Below, piece by piece: positions 31,891 through 44,924 of a DNA stretch of 64,000 bases. A program made the position numbers and the translations under genes. Where the stretch lies: positions 62,001 to 126,000 of the forward strand of contig JAGMWG010000013.1 in the NCBI GenBank assembly GCA_020744225.1, written 5' to 3'. The stretch is from Paraphoma chrysanthemicola. Its lineage: Eukaryota; Ascomycota; Dothideomycetes; Pleosporales; Phaeosphaeriaceae. How positions within the stretch are numbered: position 1 is the stretch's first letter; the number at the start of each line of letters is the position of its first letter. The notes under the pieces are model-generated. The model had not been told where the DNA came from. It saw only the letters and a program-made list of their open reading frames with translations, and searched no databases.

Positions 31891-32787
31891 CTACCTCGGT
31901 CTTTCCCACACGCTCCCTTCTTGCATTTCAATCCCCACCTTCTCACCCACGCCTCCTACTCCATGCACAAATCCATCCATTTCCGGCGGCGGACTCCTAA
32001 CCTCCTTCTCCGCACCTGGAAACACGCCCTCTGGTCCATCACCATAATACAAATACTGCAGCGCGAGTCCAAGATCGCACGTCGCCTGGAAAATACCACA
32101 CGCTTTGAACGCCCACGGCACCTCGCCTTTACTGCTCGCGAAGAAAAACCACATCTTGAATGTGTCTCCCAACACCCAATTGGCAATGACACTCGGTCGA
32201 AACCCCTTGCAGCCTTTGCGAGTGTAATTGGAATACAGTTGCGGAAGCGGCAGCGTCGCTTCGATCGACAGCGCAACCGCACCAAGGAGGTCCGTATATG
32301 GAATAAACAACCTCGTAGGACTAACAAATAAATGTAGGATCAGCAATATCGCCGTGAAGTACGTCAAAAAGCCCCAATACGGCCGCGGCTGTCTCCACTG
32401 CCAAAACTCGTACGGGCGTTTCCACGGTTGTTCGTGGACTTGGAATGGCAAGTGTGATGCGGGCGGACGATTCGTCAGCGCGACGTGCAGACACAAGAGG
32501 TGTACGCCGATCATGAGTAGGGCTTGCACGAGTAAAGAGGTGCTGAAGTGTGCGCCGAACCAGTAGTAGACTTTGAGGATGCTGGCGACGAGCATGATCA
32601 GCGGGATGTCGAGCGAGAAGCCGGCGGAGGAGCGCGTGCGGTGCATCGAGTAGATTTGGTCGCCATAGCTGGTGATGGGGCTGGTTGCGATGCTGGTGGT
32701 GAATTAGTGTGTGGAATGGGCAGGGCGGGCGTGGAAGAGGTACAATATAGGCGCAATGTTCTTCACGATGTCGTTGATGATGCCCAT
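31891..32787 (-). CDS. PQ-loop repeat membrane protein (SLC66A2/Any1-like)
   Basis: Exon 1 (32744-32787) starts MGIINDIVKNIAPI. A 51-bp intron (32693-32743, GTACCT...CTAAT...CAG) joins in phase to exon 2 (31891-32692), giving 281 residues. Several hydrophobic helices are visible. One PQ-loop repeat is clear in LPLPQLYSNYTRKGCKGFRP, and a second, divergent one includes YSMHRTRSSAGFSLDIP near residues 30-50. PQ-loop proteins are seven-helix transporters or lipid-handling proteins of endomembranes; the nearest relatives I recall act in phospholipid asymmetry at Golgi/endosomes. The exact substrate is unknown. The tail is hydrophilic and acidic. Confidence 0.82.
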
Positions 32788-33254
32788 GATGGGTGGTGGG
32801 AGGTGTGAAGCGTGCGATTGTATGAGCGGTACGGCGCGGTATGTTCGGAACGTGGTGGGACGCGTCGGAATCCTTGAAGGTGGATGACGTCGACTTTTCC
32901 GATTTCACTTCTTCCCGTATTAATCTTCAATTTCAGTTTGGGGTGATCTGTTGCACACGACGTCCTTCCAGCTGCGCGTGGTCGAAACAACGGGATCGCG
33001 CGGAAGAGCGAACGACCAACGGCAAAAGGAGAGTTGGCAATTTCCAACGATGCAAGGCGACGCTAAATTAGCGTCCGCGAGGCTCTGCGATAAGCTTATC
33101 GACCTTTGACCCACCATTCCACCTCTCTATTCAGACTTCACTTCCCCACACTGTCATTACCTGGATGGATCTTTCCTCGCTGTACACATACCAGAATCCG
33201 AAGCCAACATCCTCACGCGCCCCTCGGCCCCTACGCACCCAAGCAAATCCGAAC
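32788..33254. promoter_or_regulatory. Divergent promoter region between PQ-loop and AIG2-like genes
   Basis: A 467-bp intergenic stretch between two divergently transcribed genes. No clear TATA box. An in-frame upstream ATG at 33165 could lengthen the AIG2-like protein by 30 residues. Confidence 0.45.
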
Positions 33255-33967
33255 ATGTCCCACACAGCATTCTTCTACGGCACCTTGATGGCCCCTCCCG
33301 TCCTCCATCGAGTAATCTGGGGTTCCCAAACACCACCCACACCTGCGCATGCATCACTCTTACACATCCGGCCCGCAATTCTCCACGCACATCAACGCCA
33401 CAAAGTCAAACACGCAGACTACCCCGCCATCCTACCCACCAGTGCTGAAGCAAACACATCCGTCCGCGGCACGCTTGTCACCGGCCTAACAGATGGCGAC
33501 TTATGGCGCCTCGACATTTTCGAGGGGAGCGAGTACCAGCGGCGAAAAGTCCAAGTGCGCGTGTTAGATTCACCGTCAAGTTCTACAAGTAAGAAAGAAG
33601 AAGAAGAGGGCATGGGCGACCTGACCCAAAAAGCTGAAGAGAACATTGAGGGCAAAGAAGTCGAAGCAGAAACATACATCTGGATCGCCGGCGCAGCGCG
33701 CTTAGAACCGCAGGAATGGGATTTCGCTGAATTCGTGCGAGACAAGATGAGCCGGTGGGTCGGGCGCGAGGCAGCGGAGACGGACGAAGGGTTTCAGGGT
33801 AGGCCTTCCATTAATGGTGCGAACGGGCATCAATTTCTGAAGTGAAAACCTAGGCTAATTTGTGTGGTGTAGAAGTCGATGATGCTGTTGCTGCGCTGCA
33901 AGATCCGACGGGCGGGAGGGGTGTGAATGGAGGGATTACACGACAGTTAGAAGACGGCAGGAAGTGA
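33255..33967 (+). CDS. AIG2-like / gamma-glutamylcyclotransferase-fold protein
   Basis: Exon 1 (33255-33798) begins MSHTAFFYGTLM; the FYGTL motif is the substrate-binding signature of the AIG2/GGCT fold, and the candidate catalytic Glu is in FEGSEYQR. A 74-bp intron (33799-33872, GTAGGC...CTAAT...TAG) leads to exon 2 (33873-33967), for 212 residues. An acidic Lys/Glu insert lies at about 115-145, longer than in minimal family members. Family enzymes release 5-oxoproline from gamma-glutamyl or related amines; the substrate here is not known. I chose the Met just before the motif over the upstream in-frame Met at 33165. Confidence 0.85.
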
Positions 33968-34917
33968 ACGACGACAACGAAGTATTGGAATGTATGGTAT
34001 GGTATCATGGATTGCACGCGGTACATACTGGTACCTTAAACTTCCCAGCCCTCAAGCATGATGGATTTTCGGGACCACCAACACTATGTTCCCACCCAAT
34101 AGCAAACACAACCAAACAAACCCCATCAAGATCAGCGTACGTCGGCATCAGTCATTCCACAGCATCCGACCGCATCACGCTCCATCCGGACTGCAATCGA
34201 TAGACAACAACCTCAACCGTTCGCCTACATCAGCACCCACCAGCCAGCCAGCATATCGTCCAAACCTCCCTGATAACAACCGTACCAAGTCCAAAAATAA
34301 AGCGAAATGCATCTTCTTGCAAGTCGCTTTACCAGGACGTAAAAAAGCCCAGAGGACACTCTTCCCAACGGGGCTGCCGAGCATAGGGAAAGCGAATGAA
34401 ATCCAAGAATTGGACGAAGCTTGTGCTCTTTTCCGCAACCATGACGAGGTCGGGGTAGGACTGGAGAGGATAGGCTTAATACCGAGGAGGACTATTCGGA
34501 TGAGCACATGTGTGAATCGAGGAGGGATATGGAATTTGCAATGCCTTTAGTGATTCAGAAACGGGTGGTATATGCTGTGGTAGAAAGATTTTGCTAGATA
34601 CGGACGTAGTTTGCATTCTCAATGCTAAGCACGAATAGATGATGACTAGTCGATTCTCGCATTCACCTCGACTATCTGCTGCATCATGATGCCCTTCCTT
34701 ACAAAACGCGCTAATCTTGATTTAATCACACATTCGAAACCGTAATGCTCGCTTCCTCTTGCTCCCCACTCCCACACCCAAAAAAAACCAGAACGCCGTC
34801 GCCATGCAAATATAAATCCCATATCGCTCCGAAGATACATACAATAGCATAATCTGAAATGCATGAATAAAAGTTTCTCGCAATGTATTGACAGAAAAAA
34901 ACACGTATGACTTCGTC
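33968..34917. other. Intergenic between convergent genes
   Basis: A 154-codon plus frame (34086-34550) and an overlapping 110-codon minus frame (34175-34507) compete here; neither has a motif or a signal for splicing, so no gene is called. Confidence 0.4.
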
Positions 34918-37900
34918 TCAGAGTGGAAGGGGCTCGCCTTGTACCCAATCATCTTTAGGCGGGCTGCTCCTCTCCGGTGTTGGCGTCTCACGGACAGTAT
35001 CGTCAGCTGTGTCCATCGGATCTGCGCCGTGTGAATCAATTTCCATAAAATCCGGTTCAGTATCTGCTTCTTCCGCCTGATGCAGGTCGGAAAGTGGCGC
35101 AAAACGGCCTGCCTCCGCCGTCGAAACCATCTTTCTCGTTTTATCGTCCTCATCCAGTATTACTTCCAGCTGGCGTCTGATGTGGCTGCTTTCGTGCTGC
35201 GGTTGTTTCTGTGGTCCATCGTGATTCAGTGGGCGCGGGATCTCCTCGACCGACGGCTCATGATGCAGCACTTGCAACTTCCGAGGTGATCGCGAAGGTT
35301 GCCGTCGCTGGGCTGGTGAGCCAACGTGGAGACGGCGCGGTGATTGGATGGCCAGGGGCTTGAGGTCTTGTGAATCCGTAATCTCGATTGGGTGATCGGA
35401 GTGTCCCTCTGGCGGCTTGCCCAGGTCTAGGGTCATGTGTGCCGAGTCATGCTCAGGTTTCTGTGGCGATTGAACTGCGTGCTTCTTCTTTGGTCGCACA
35501 CGTAGCTCATCACCGTCTTCCACTGTTGCTCTCATTCGTTTTCCAGGGCTCACTGACTTCGTCTTCCTCCGAGATTCGGGTCGAGTTGTAGTGGCTTCAG
35601 TTCCGCCGCTCTCTTGTTGCTGTTCCTTTCCGAGCGGTGCCTGCAAAGGGGAGTTTGTTACAAGAATGCGAACCTCCGGACTAGTCCTTCTTCCTGGGAT
35701 TTGCGTTGAGCCCGACGATCTCGGAGTGATCTTGCTCGGCGACAAAGAGCGAGACAATGTTCTCGGCTCTGGCGCTTTAACTTCTGGTAGAGCGGGGTCG
35801 ATCTTTGGGTCGCTAGTTCGTGTTTTGAAGACGATGGGCGAGCCTAGGCGGGGTTCCGGTTTTTCTTCCATCTGGCCAATGACAAGCTTCTCGGTGGCAT
35901 TACTCACAGTGGAAACATCCATCTTTGCGCTATGATCCTGGATGGGGGCACCTGGTTCTTCTGCCGGCTGCTGAGAGTCTGCATCTTCGATCGAAGAGGC
36001 CTTCTCGGGTGGCGATGATTTGTTCACGGACTTCCCTTTCTTCCCTTTCTTCCTTATCTCCTCGGTGAGCTTTTGATCTTTGGCAAGTGCGAAGATGATG
36101 TCACGAAGATTGTTCCTCATTTCCTTCGGCTTCAGTTGCGGCCAGTCCTCGTCCGCAGTCATCTCGCCCGTTAGTAGCTTGTTCTTGAACTCGTCGGGGT
36201 TTGCGAAGAACTTCTCGGCGTATCCGAGTAGATAGACACCGCAGTCAGTCCAGTTATCTTGCGTGGGGATTTGATCAGACTTCGGGTAAAAGCCGTGTTC
36301 TTTGATTGTGACGTCCATGGCGCGCCTGGCTTTACCCTCCGCCGCAAGCCAGTCTTTGAGGGCTCGAACAGTGCCACTCCGGGTCTGTGAAAGCGAGTCT
36401 AGGATCATGATGATGGGTACGTTCGGGTCCTTCCTTATACCTTTGAATTTTCGCTTCGTTTTCCTCTTCGAGGGCGATGCGTCGAGGTTTGAGAGAACAG
36501 TGCGAGGGCCCGATTCGTTCCGTCGCACATTCGCTGCTGCAACATCCGTGGTCTGCACCAGGTCAATCATGCTTGGAGATGGTACTGCTACTTGTTGTGT
36601 CGTTTCCGTCGCTTCAGGATCAATTGTGTCAAGCTTGGATTCATCATCGAGCTTGGACTCCTCGTCGAACAGATTCACATCCTCGTCGTCCCGGTTAGGG
36701 ATGGGGTTCGATGCTCGGGGAACGTCTTCAGACGGCGGCTCCACCACTTTGACGTTAACATGCGCAGTGTCGTTCTCGACTTGTGCGGATTCATTCGTCG
36801 AAACAACTGCAGTGTCTTCGCAGAGAGATTCTTTGACAGGCTTGCGAGCGATGTTGCCGACGTTACAAATGACAGCCAGGTACCAGTGCGTCTGCTCGTT
36901 GATGGGAACTACAATGTAGTCATAGGTGAAGATATCGACTTTGTTTGTCCAGCGTTCGACGGCGCTGTAGTTGATGGTGCTGCGGCCAGTGTTTTGGGTG
37001 AGCTTTGTGAAGAAGTACGTGTTGAAGAAGAACACCTTGTCTTTCGGTATATTACTTTTGTCGAACAAGTAGATCATATAAAAGTCGATGAGGCTATCGT
37101 TCATGAACTCTTCTTCGTCAAGGCGAGGTAACTCGTCAAAGTACACTGTGGCTTTCTGGCGGCCTTCACCATACGTGAGTGGTCTCTGCCACCGTAGCCC
37201 TAGACCATTCTTGATGGAGTACTTCTCGACATCCTGTGTTTGGTTTGTCTCTTCCGGATCGATTGTAGGTGCTGACGACCGAGTGGATCGAACTGGTCGG
37301 TTCGATGCACGGCTGTCACCATTGGTCACGGCTTTGCCATTTCCCTGCTTAGTGGCTGTCATTCGACTCCACAGACCAGACGCGGGAGATGGGACACTGT
37401 CCTGTTCTCCTAAGTCTTCCCTTGCAGCCATGTCATGATTAACCCATAGTGAAGTACCAACTTTGTCGTTGGTAGATAGACTCCTATCGAACATTATTGC
37501 CATCTCTTTATTTGTCCGCTTGAAGACCCTTTGCTTCATGGCATAGGACGCGGCATGGCGATCTCGAAAAATGTAGAAGTCGCCAGGTTCGGCGAATACT
37601 AGATCAAAAACTGAGCAGTTGCCGTCCTGACGTCTTGGTCCCTCTAGTCGAATGCTGCCGACGTCGTCTGCTGAGACTTTATTTATTTGCTGAGGGTTTA
37701 TCTGCATTTTGACATCGAATGCATTACCGTCAGGGTCATATACTCCAATGTCCCACTCGTTATCGCGCTGTCTGATTTGAATATCTTCATTGATGTCGCT
37801 GGTTGTAACCTCGAAGCCATGTGTACGCGCATAGTACAATGACCAGCGTATGCCTGTGTCTTCTCCATTGGCCGCTTTGCGCTTGGCACTTCGATTTGCT

Positions 37901-39401
37901 ATTTGCAAAGGCTTTGCGGGAGATACTTTTCTGCGGCTCCTGGACGGTGGGTCGTTCGGCAATGCTTGTTGTAGCTCGTCGTCGCTGATTGCATTCTCGT
38001 CAGCGCGGGGGCTTGGAGCTCGCATGAACTTCCGTAGATCTTTCTTTGAAGTGTTCCGGTTTATTACGTTTGCTGTTTGACCCTGCACATCTGAGGTCGA
38101 CTCATTGATGCGAGCATTGGGAAAATGGGGAGAGACGGTGTGGCTGTCATTTGCGGACGAGACACCTTGCTTGAGGCTCTGAAGGAGTCTTCTCCTAGCC
38201 GTGATTGGTGGTGCTACTGATTCCTCGTCGATGACATGTATGGGGGAGTCTTGCGCGCGAGGCGTGACAGACCCAGACACAGAGCGATCGAATGGATCAC
38301 CAGAAACAGTCCGCATTTGCCAGCTTTTGGCGGTCTTCGCTTTGGATCGACTGGGTTTGGCTAGGTCCTCGACTGCGCGGAACTCGCTGATGGGCTGAGC
38401 TGGAGTGTGGCTGTCGACTACGACATGAGAACGCGATGAACGAGATGAGCGGGGCAGATTCGACTGCGAAAGGGGTTTGGAAACTTCTTGCACCTCGTCG
38501 TCCCCAACGAGGTCAACATAGTTTGGTGACAACACATGCTCAGTCTTTCTGCGCTTCGAATGTGGGCTTTGCCGCGAAGCTGAGGAAAAGTTCTGGCGCG
38601 AAGGCGTGTTTCGTGCTGGCGTCAGAAGACTGCTGGATAAATACCTCTCCTCAAACTCCCTCTGACCGGCCCCTCTGTCCTTGCCAATGACTCCTGATCG
38701 ATAGCTCTTAGAATATGTGACAGGCCTGGTACTGCTGGAGCCGACAATGGGGCCGTTGAAGGTGTCCAGGGGTTGAAAGCCTTTACCTGCGCCCGGCTTG
38801 AAAGAGTCAGCTACATGAGCCGTGCGTGGTGCTCACTTGATCTCCAGTATGTACTCACCTTGACCATGGTCGTGCGAGGAAGAAAGTATGAGGAAGGATG
38901 CGGTGCTTCGACCCGGTCGGCAGGCACACTATGCCCGACGTCAGCGCTTCGTGTATGCCCAATGTGATTGTGCAGGCCATACTCAAAATCGCCAGTCAGC
39001 CTCTTCTCGTCACTGCTCCTCTGCTTCTTCAGCGGCAGTCGCAATGGGTGTTGGTCTGCGTGGTGGGCTGTGGCTTCGGCACTTGACTGGGGTTCCGGCG
39101 AGTTCAAGTCTACCGTGGCGGCCTTGGAGGATTGTGGGGACGAGTGAGGCTCGTGAGAGTACGGGAGCGGAAGTAGAGCGCGGGTGTTGGATCGTATGGC
39201 CGCATCGTCTGTCTGATGAGGCATGGCGTCAGCGTGTCGAGTTGGTAGAAGAGCAGGATAGGTAAGAGTCAGTAGGCGGTCAAAAGCGCCTCCAGTCAAC
39301 TTGGAAGAAAGCGAGCGTACGTCGTTTGTTGCTTCCGCAGCGTGACTTGTCGTCGGTGAGCGCAAGAGGTAGCTTTTAACAGTGCCGAAGAAACTGTCCA
39401 T
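34918..39401 (-). CDS. Ulp2-like SUMO-specific cysteine protease (C48)
   Basis: Exon 1 (38859-39401) starts MDSFFGTVKSYL and ends at GTGAGT. A 62-bp intron (38797-38858) joins in phase to exon 2 (34918-38796), giving 1473 residues. The C48 catalytic triad is visible: His about 818 (EQTHWYLAVI), Asp about 981 (IMILDSLSQ) and Cys about 1033 (NWTDCGVYLL). The gap of about 160 residues between His and Asp is an acidic, low-complexity insert, as in split SENP6/7-Ulp2 catalytic domains. Long disordered flanks, rich in Ser, Pro, Lys and Arg with SP/TP sites, suggest phosphorylation and SUMO-interacting motifs. The enzyme would trim polySUMO chains in the nucleus. A pleckstrin-like region may precede the protease (about residues 490-620). 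Confidence 0.9.
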
Positions 39402-40440
39402 CGAAGCGTCGCGGTGCGGATGGAGAGGCGCACATGGTTCGCAATAGCAAGTGGATGGGCGACAATAAAGTGAAGGCACGATAGCGCGTGTGCGCAGCGG
39501 GGCACGCGAGGTGAAGCTGCAAAGACAAAAGGTGAGGTTCGCGATTGCCCGGCGCCCGTGCACCTGACGTCGCGCGCAACGCTGACACGGGAAAGAGCCA
39601 CTTGGGGCCAAGGCTAAACATCCTGTAGCGGTCACATCGTGGCTTACGGGACGGAGAGATCGCAGAATCGCATGCCATGCATTCACTTCATTCCACATGC
39701 TCGCGTACAATCGGCAAGGTGACTGTTCTGGGTCATATGAAGCCATCAACAGGTAAAGTACAAGTACAAGAGCCAGAACATGACGGCGCACACCATGAAT
39801 AATGTGCTGAGACCCATGCTCGCGACCACAAATGCTACTACTCAAACAACGCCAGATGGCTCTTGAGTTCCGTTCCAGAGTATTCGCACGGATAATGAAC
39901 CACCATAATCATGAGCCCCCGCTACCCAACTTGCATATCTGCAACTGCGAAGCAAAGGTCCCTTCGCTCGCTGGAGAGGAAATCACAGCCAACAAACGAT
40001 CCAGAGAAATTCGCGCGGTGCTACGTAGAAGGCAAGTCTTCCAGGTCCTACATCGTGCGCAGAAACGAGCCTGTGGATAGCAAAAGGGTTCCAGGGGTGA
40101 GGACTAAGAATCAAAGACGGAGCCAAAGGCTGTCGAGTCTGCTGCACTTCCCAGCAGACAGCTGTAGATGTTGTGACGACCGTAACTTCGATCGACTCAA
40201 CACTGAACTGGGTCGAGATGAAGAGAAATGAAAACCTGTCGAAAGACCTGAGACGGGGAAAGGAGAAACGCCGGCAGAATTCATGGCCTGAAATGGTAGC
40301 GTCGCTACATCGCTTTGGGAACATTTGCCAGGTAACATTGGAGAAGATCGGAAATGGCGTGGTCCTCGTAGAAAAGCCTTCTCTCTGACATAGCTGGGCA
40401 CACATCAGCATGGTGAAGGCAGTGTAGATATGAGCGTAGA
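39402..40440. other. Intergenic, no supported gene
   Basis: Only overlapping short frames on both strands. It should contain the promoter of the Ulp2-like gene. Confidence 0.45.
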
Positions 40441-41507
40441 CTATGACCCAGCTGACGGCTTGTCTCTTTGCGACTCGTCCGTCGAGGTCACTCTCCGCTT
40501 TTCGTGGCCCTGGTGGGTCTTTTCGTGGCGGGCTTGGTCGATTGCAGTTCGTTGCGCAATACTATCATCATGGCTACGCCACACGATATTGGTACCATCG
40601 GGCAGGTTGAGGACTCGCTTGACGGTTTCCCTAAGTCGATTAGTACGAACAGCATAACATGGCTTGATATCTCTCACCGAATCTTGATGTTGCGTCCGCC
40701 ATCGTTCTTGGTCCAAATGCTGAAGACATCTTCACCACTTCGGACGCTCAAGACGATGCCGCAGACTTCCTCACCCGCCTCCATGAACTGGTCGCCAACA
40801 AGCGCCATGAGCAGCTCTTCCCAGTAGCGGTCCGCTACGCCCTTCTTCAGGCGCATAATCCACTTCCCGCCCCTCTTGTTCTCTTCGTCCTCCCAGACTG
40901 GCCGTATGCCATGCTTGAAGATGTTGTAGTCGGCAACGGTAGGTAAGCTCGAAGGGCGTCGCAAGTGTACAAAGGCCTTCCAGAAGTCTTGCGCAGTGCT
41001 GAACTTGAACACGGGCTGTATCGACTTTTCGTAATCGCTGCTCTTTGGGGTGGGTGGGCGAAACCAGATGACCCAAGTATGCTTCAGCGGCCACGGAATT
41101 TTGGGGTCCAATTCTCCCGAAGCCGTCATTGGATCCTCTGGTATTGATGTAGATATCGACTCTTTCCGCGAGCTGTTGGCGACCTTGCTCGGCGGCCTTT
41201 CTTTCTTCTCGGCGGGTGTGGTGGGTATCGCGGGGTTGGTGGCTATGGCCGCCGACTTGAAATCGAAGGCGGTGCCAGGGGTCTTGGGAGTCTTCGTCGC
41301 AGACCCGAACGAGGCGAATGCGCCGGAGCCGAGGCCAAACGCAGAGGAGCCGCCTGTGGTGGGAGATGCCACACTTGGCGTCAATGGCGACACGCCGTTG
41401 AAAGGGTTTCTGCCGCCGTGCGACGAGTCGCCACCAAATCGTTTCGTCGTAGAGAAGGTGCGCTGGGGGTGTTCTGCTTTCTCGTTTTGCTGTTCTGAAT
41501 GCGACAT
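40441..41507 (-). CDS. eIF4E-family cap-binding protein (4EHP-like)
   Basis: The ATG at 41507 (MSHSEQQNEK) begins exon 1 (40678-41507). A 47-bp intron (40631-40677, GTGAGA...TACTAAT...TAG) joins in phase to exon 2 (40441-40630), giving 339 residues. The first 130 residues are disordered and Gly/Ser/Thr/Pro-rich. The eIF4E fold follows: HTWVIWFRPP, DFWKAF, and RPVWEDEENKRGGKW, which carries the cap-stacking Trp-Glu. The C-terminus is a charged tail. Such proteins bind the mRNA cap; the long N-terminus and HTWVIW resemble the class-II (4EHP) branch, often translational repressors, but this assignment is tentative. Confidence 0.9.
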
Positions 41508-43385
41508 GGACAGGGAGAGCTTGCTGGTGCTGTGGTCGTGTGTTAGCTCTGTGCATGTTCTGGCGTGCGGGGAATGGACGTGGCGTACTTGGAGCGGCGG
41601 GTCCAAAGGTTCTCCCTGTTATCCATGGATAGCAAACTCAAGATTCAAAGCAGAGATTATGCGGGCGGGGTCAGGGTGCACGGTGCGTAGCTTGGTGGGA
41701 TAAATGAGTGAACAAGCAGCTGTGCAATAGAGTCGGCGGGCCAACGGCCAATGTTCAGCAAACGGCGGGGTACGTGGTCTTGCAGCGGGAGTCGAACTGG
41801 ATGCAGGAGAGAATATGCTTGGTGTATGATGTCGAAGATCAATAGCGAGTATCGGCGGGCGGATTGCGGTCAATGGTAGTGGGTCTAGAGAATTTGAGAG
41901 ACACGAGAGGTTGGCATCTTCTGTCCCAGTGGCTTGCAGCAAGCGCGCGGCTTCCGCGTCTGACGGTCTTGGCGCCCCGAGCTGCATTTTCTTCGCGAGC
42001 GCCGGCCGACCTCTTCTCTTCTTCAACACCGGCCTTCTACTCAAATCATCGCCAGCTCGAACTCTCTCTCACTCAGCTGGCGACTCCGAAGCTGGCCCAG
42101 AAGGAGCCAACCCTCTTTTAAAACCATCATCACGAGGGCCGCCTCAGCGGCTTCCATGATGCGGTGATGACCTACAAGCAGGGACATTTCTTTGTCACGC
42201 GCCTGACGCGATGAGGTCGCGCATTGTCTCAGCCTCTTTGTGTATGTACCCGCAATTGAGTCTTGTGTCGTCGCAGTGTGGTGATGACGGTCCAACGGAC
42301 CACTTCTGGTAGTCTGAGTCCCAGCCAGTTCTACATGATCGCGCTCGTGCGACATCTCGGTTGGGTTTGAAGCTTCACGGCCCTGTCTGAACACGTGCTA
42401 GGCGACTGACTGGCAACTTGAGACATGGATCAAGCTAACATGCTGAAGGCCTTGGGCACTAGAATGATGATACTTCTTGTCGCCAAAATTCAGCGATCAT
42501 GCGCTTCGTGAGGACTGTTCGTGGCACTAAATATGGGCATCACATACGCGTAGAGAATATAGTCACGGCTAGTTTTGTTACTCAAATATTTCCCTTCATT
42601 CAAAATGCGATTGTACTGGCATCGTGATGTGGGTAATGTGGTCGTGATCCATGGAGTCGTCCAGATAAGAAGAGCGCAAGGAAGTAATCATGAAGGGCTA
42701 CTGAGAAAGTCGAATTCGATTGCCGTGGACACTACACTCTGTTCGACCAGATATGCAAACGCCTGTACCTTTCCTGTCATGCTGGGTGCGAAGGCGACCA
42801 CCGGGAGATCTCCAAGATCGCTGCAGCAACAACGCCATGACACGAGTGGCTGCCGTGGCTGCGTCGCATGCTTTATATCAATTCCCTGCGAGGCAAACGC
42901 GGCACCAAAAGCAATAGCAAATGGCTTGCGGGGAAATACTAGCCTGCCAGCACCCTGCATCCGGTGCCTCGCAGCCGGAGTGAGCTGCAAGTCCCTCATA
43001 CGTCACCGCCCGAGCATCTGCTGCATAGCAACCGCCATAACCCCACCACCTCACAATTACGCCGTCCTCGCCGACCTGCAGCCGACACGCAGCTTCCCTA
43101 TAACCGCGCAAGAATCCCACTAAATCGGTCCCCACTGCCACCACGCTGCTGCAAACGACGAGAACATCAGGCACCGCACATCACCGCACATCACCCCACA
43201 CAGCCGACAACTTTCACGTGCGTCCACAACGCCTCGCCTGCATCCACAACCCATAACACGACACCAGCCTCACAGTCGGCGCGCACCACCGCAACAATGA
43301 CAGCCCATTCGCCCCAACTGCACTCACCAACGTCGAACCCCGAGCGGCCAAGGGGTACAGGCTACCCCGCGCAGACACACAGAGC
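41508..43385. other. Intergenic between divergent eIF4E-like and inhibitor-2 genes
   Basis: Nearly 1.9 kb without a convincing gene. A 141-codon minus frame (41619-42044) lies in the likely 5' leader of the eIF4E-like gene and has no motif. The stretch 43000-43380 is C-rich and low in complexity on the plus strand and probably includes the leader of the next gene. Confidence 0.45.
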
Positions 43386-44203
43386 ATGGCTGACAGCGCA
43401 CTAGGCATTCTCAAGAACTCGAGCTCATATCGCTCCAACTCGCAGACCTCCCCCACCGCCGAAGCCCCTCCGCTCCCAACGAGCCCGCCGGGTGAGCGAC
43501 CACCTCTCGGCCGCGAATTGTCGGAGAAGGAGATCGTTCTCGAGAACACACTGCGCAATGCTGGCGCGCATCGCCGCTCGTCGTCGAACCCCCGCGGACC
43601 TGCCTCTCGGCGTCAGTCAGGCACCGGCGCGCACGTGGACGAAAACAACCCGCAGCTAAAATGGGATGAAGCCAACCTCTATCTCAACGAGCAGAATCGC
43701 GATAGCACCATGAAGATTGACGAGCCAAAGACGCCTTACGCCAAGCAGTACGATCCGGCCGAAGACGAGGAGGAAGTCGAGATGCTCGATGCTGAGCAGC
43801 TTCAAGTGGATGAGCTAGACAGCAAGCCGAAGCGCAAGCCCAGGATCGAGGACATTCCCGACTTCGATCTCGGTGAGCCGGAGCTACGTGCGCGGGCTGA
43901 GTCTCAGACGCCAGAGAGTGAGAAGCGTGTTATGGTAGACGAGGATGCCGAGACAGACGGCGGCTACCACGGCGAGCTCCTGCCCAATGCAACGCAGGAG
44001 GAGCGGGAGAAGCACCGCAAGTTTGAAGAAATGCGCAAGAAGCATTATGAGATGCGCAATGTCAAAGACCTGCTTGGGTAAGTGACGACGTGTATGGGCT
44101 TGTTCTAGCACTTGGCTGACTTCACGGTAGACATCCAGAGGATGCCGACGAGGAAGACGATCAAGAAGGTTCCAAAGTACCGTCGCTGCCTAATGGCCAA
44201 TAG
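43386..44203 (+). CDS. Protein phosphatase inhibitor 2 (IPP-2/Glc8 family)
   Basis: Exon 1 (43386-44077), a 53-bp intron (44078-44130, GTAAGT...TAG) and exon 2 (44131-44203) give 254 residues. Three IPP-2 contact motifs are visible: LGILKNSSS near residues 7-15 (the KGILK site), LKWDEANLYLN near 93-103 (the KSQKWDE-like site) followed by MKIDEPKTPY, and the C-terminal HRKFEEMRKKHYEMRN helix. The TP in KTPY is the conserved phosphorylation site. The protein is acidic and intrinsically disordered, as expected. It binds and regulates PP1. Confidence 0.92.
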
Positions 44204-44924
44204 CTTCGGTCGGACGTAGAGCTTCCTAACCTTTTGTTTACATGGCTCATGCCCTCGCTCTCATTTTTCACGATTGATGACAGGAGAGGGATATGGCCCC
44301 GGATAGTGTTTGTACCCCTCGTGCCTAATTGCTAGGCACGATTTCTTTACAGTTTCGATTTTGCGGCATCATGGGGGTGTTTCTTGGTTGCTATGCAACT
44401 GGGCTAGAATGAACGAGGTGCATCGGCTGTCGGTCTTTTGTATTCGTGGAAACTTCCATAGGACAGCAACTGTCACCCATCCCCAAGGAATGAAACCTGA
44501 AGAACACGCGTTCGCTATCGTTCAGTTCCTTTGTGGGTGACTTTGAAGTACAACGATGGGATGACCAATCTTGCGGGGGCGCGGAGCGAAACAATGTGTT
44601 CGTTCCAACACACGCCTGGTCGCATGTAGGCTCTCCTGATCATGCTGCACTTGAAGCCAAGTAATTGTACCTGTTAGAGCAAATGCACGTTTTTCCAAAG
44701 CCCAGTCGATTGACAAGATGGCGGTCACACGTCGTGTTGCAGATACCTTCCCGTTTCAGATGGCTCAGCCTTGCGCCGCCTGCGCCTGTCGTGTGGCGGG
44801 ACCTCCACCTAGCTTGCAGCAACAACGCAACAACACATACTCAGCCTCACTTCCAACCATCCCTTCGTTGCCTCCTCTGCCTCTCTTCGACACCTCCCAA
44901 GATACCACAACTTCAACCTTTACC
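44204..44924. other. Intergenic and probable 5' leader of the aminopeptidase gene
   Basis: The frame of the next gene is open back to an ATG at 44718, but that stretch is Cys- and Ser-rich and unlike the family, so it is taken as leader. Confidence 0.5.

Noticed and set aside
34086..34550. 154-codon plus frame between the AIG2-like and Ulp2-like genes
   Set aside because: It overlaps a comparable minus frame, has no family motif and no convincing start context.
41619..42044. 141-codon minus frame upstream of the eIF4E-like gene
   Set aside because: Low-complexity Arg/Pro/Ala sequence in a probable leader region; no motif.
42575..43123. 182-codon plus frame before the inhibitor-2 gene
   Set aside because: Composition follows the local C-rich DNA; overlapping frames on both strands are equally open.
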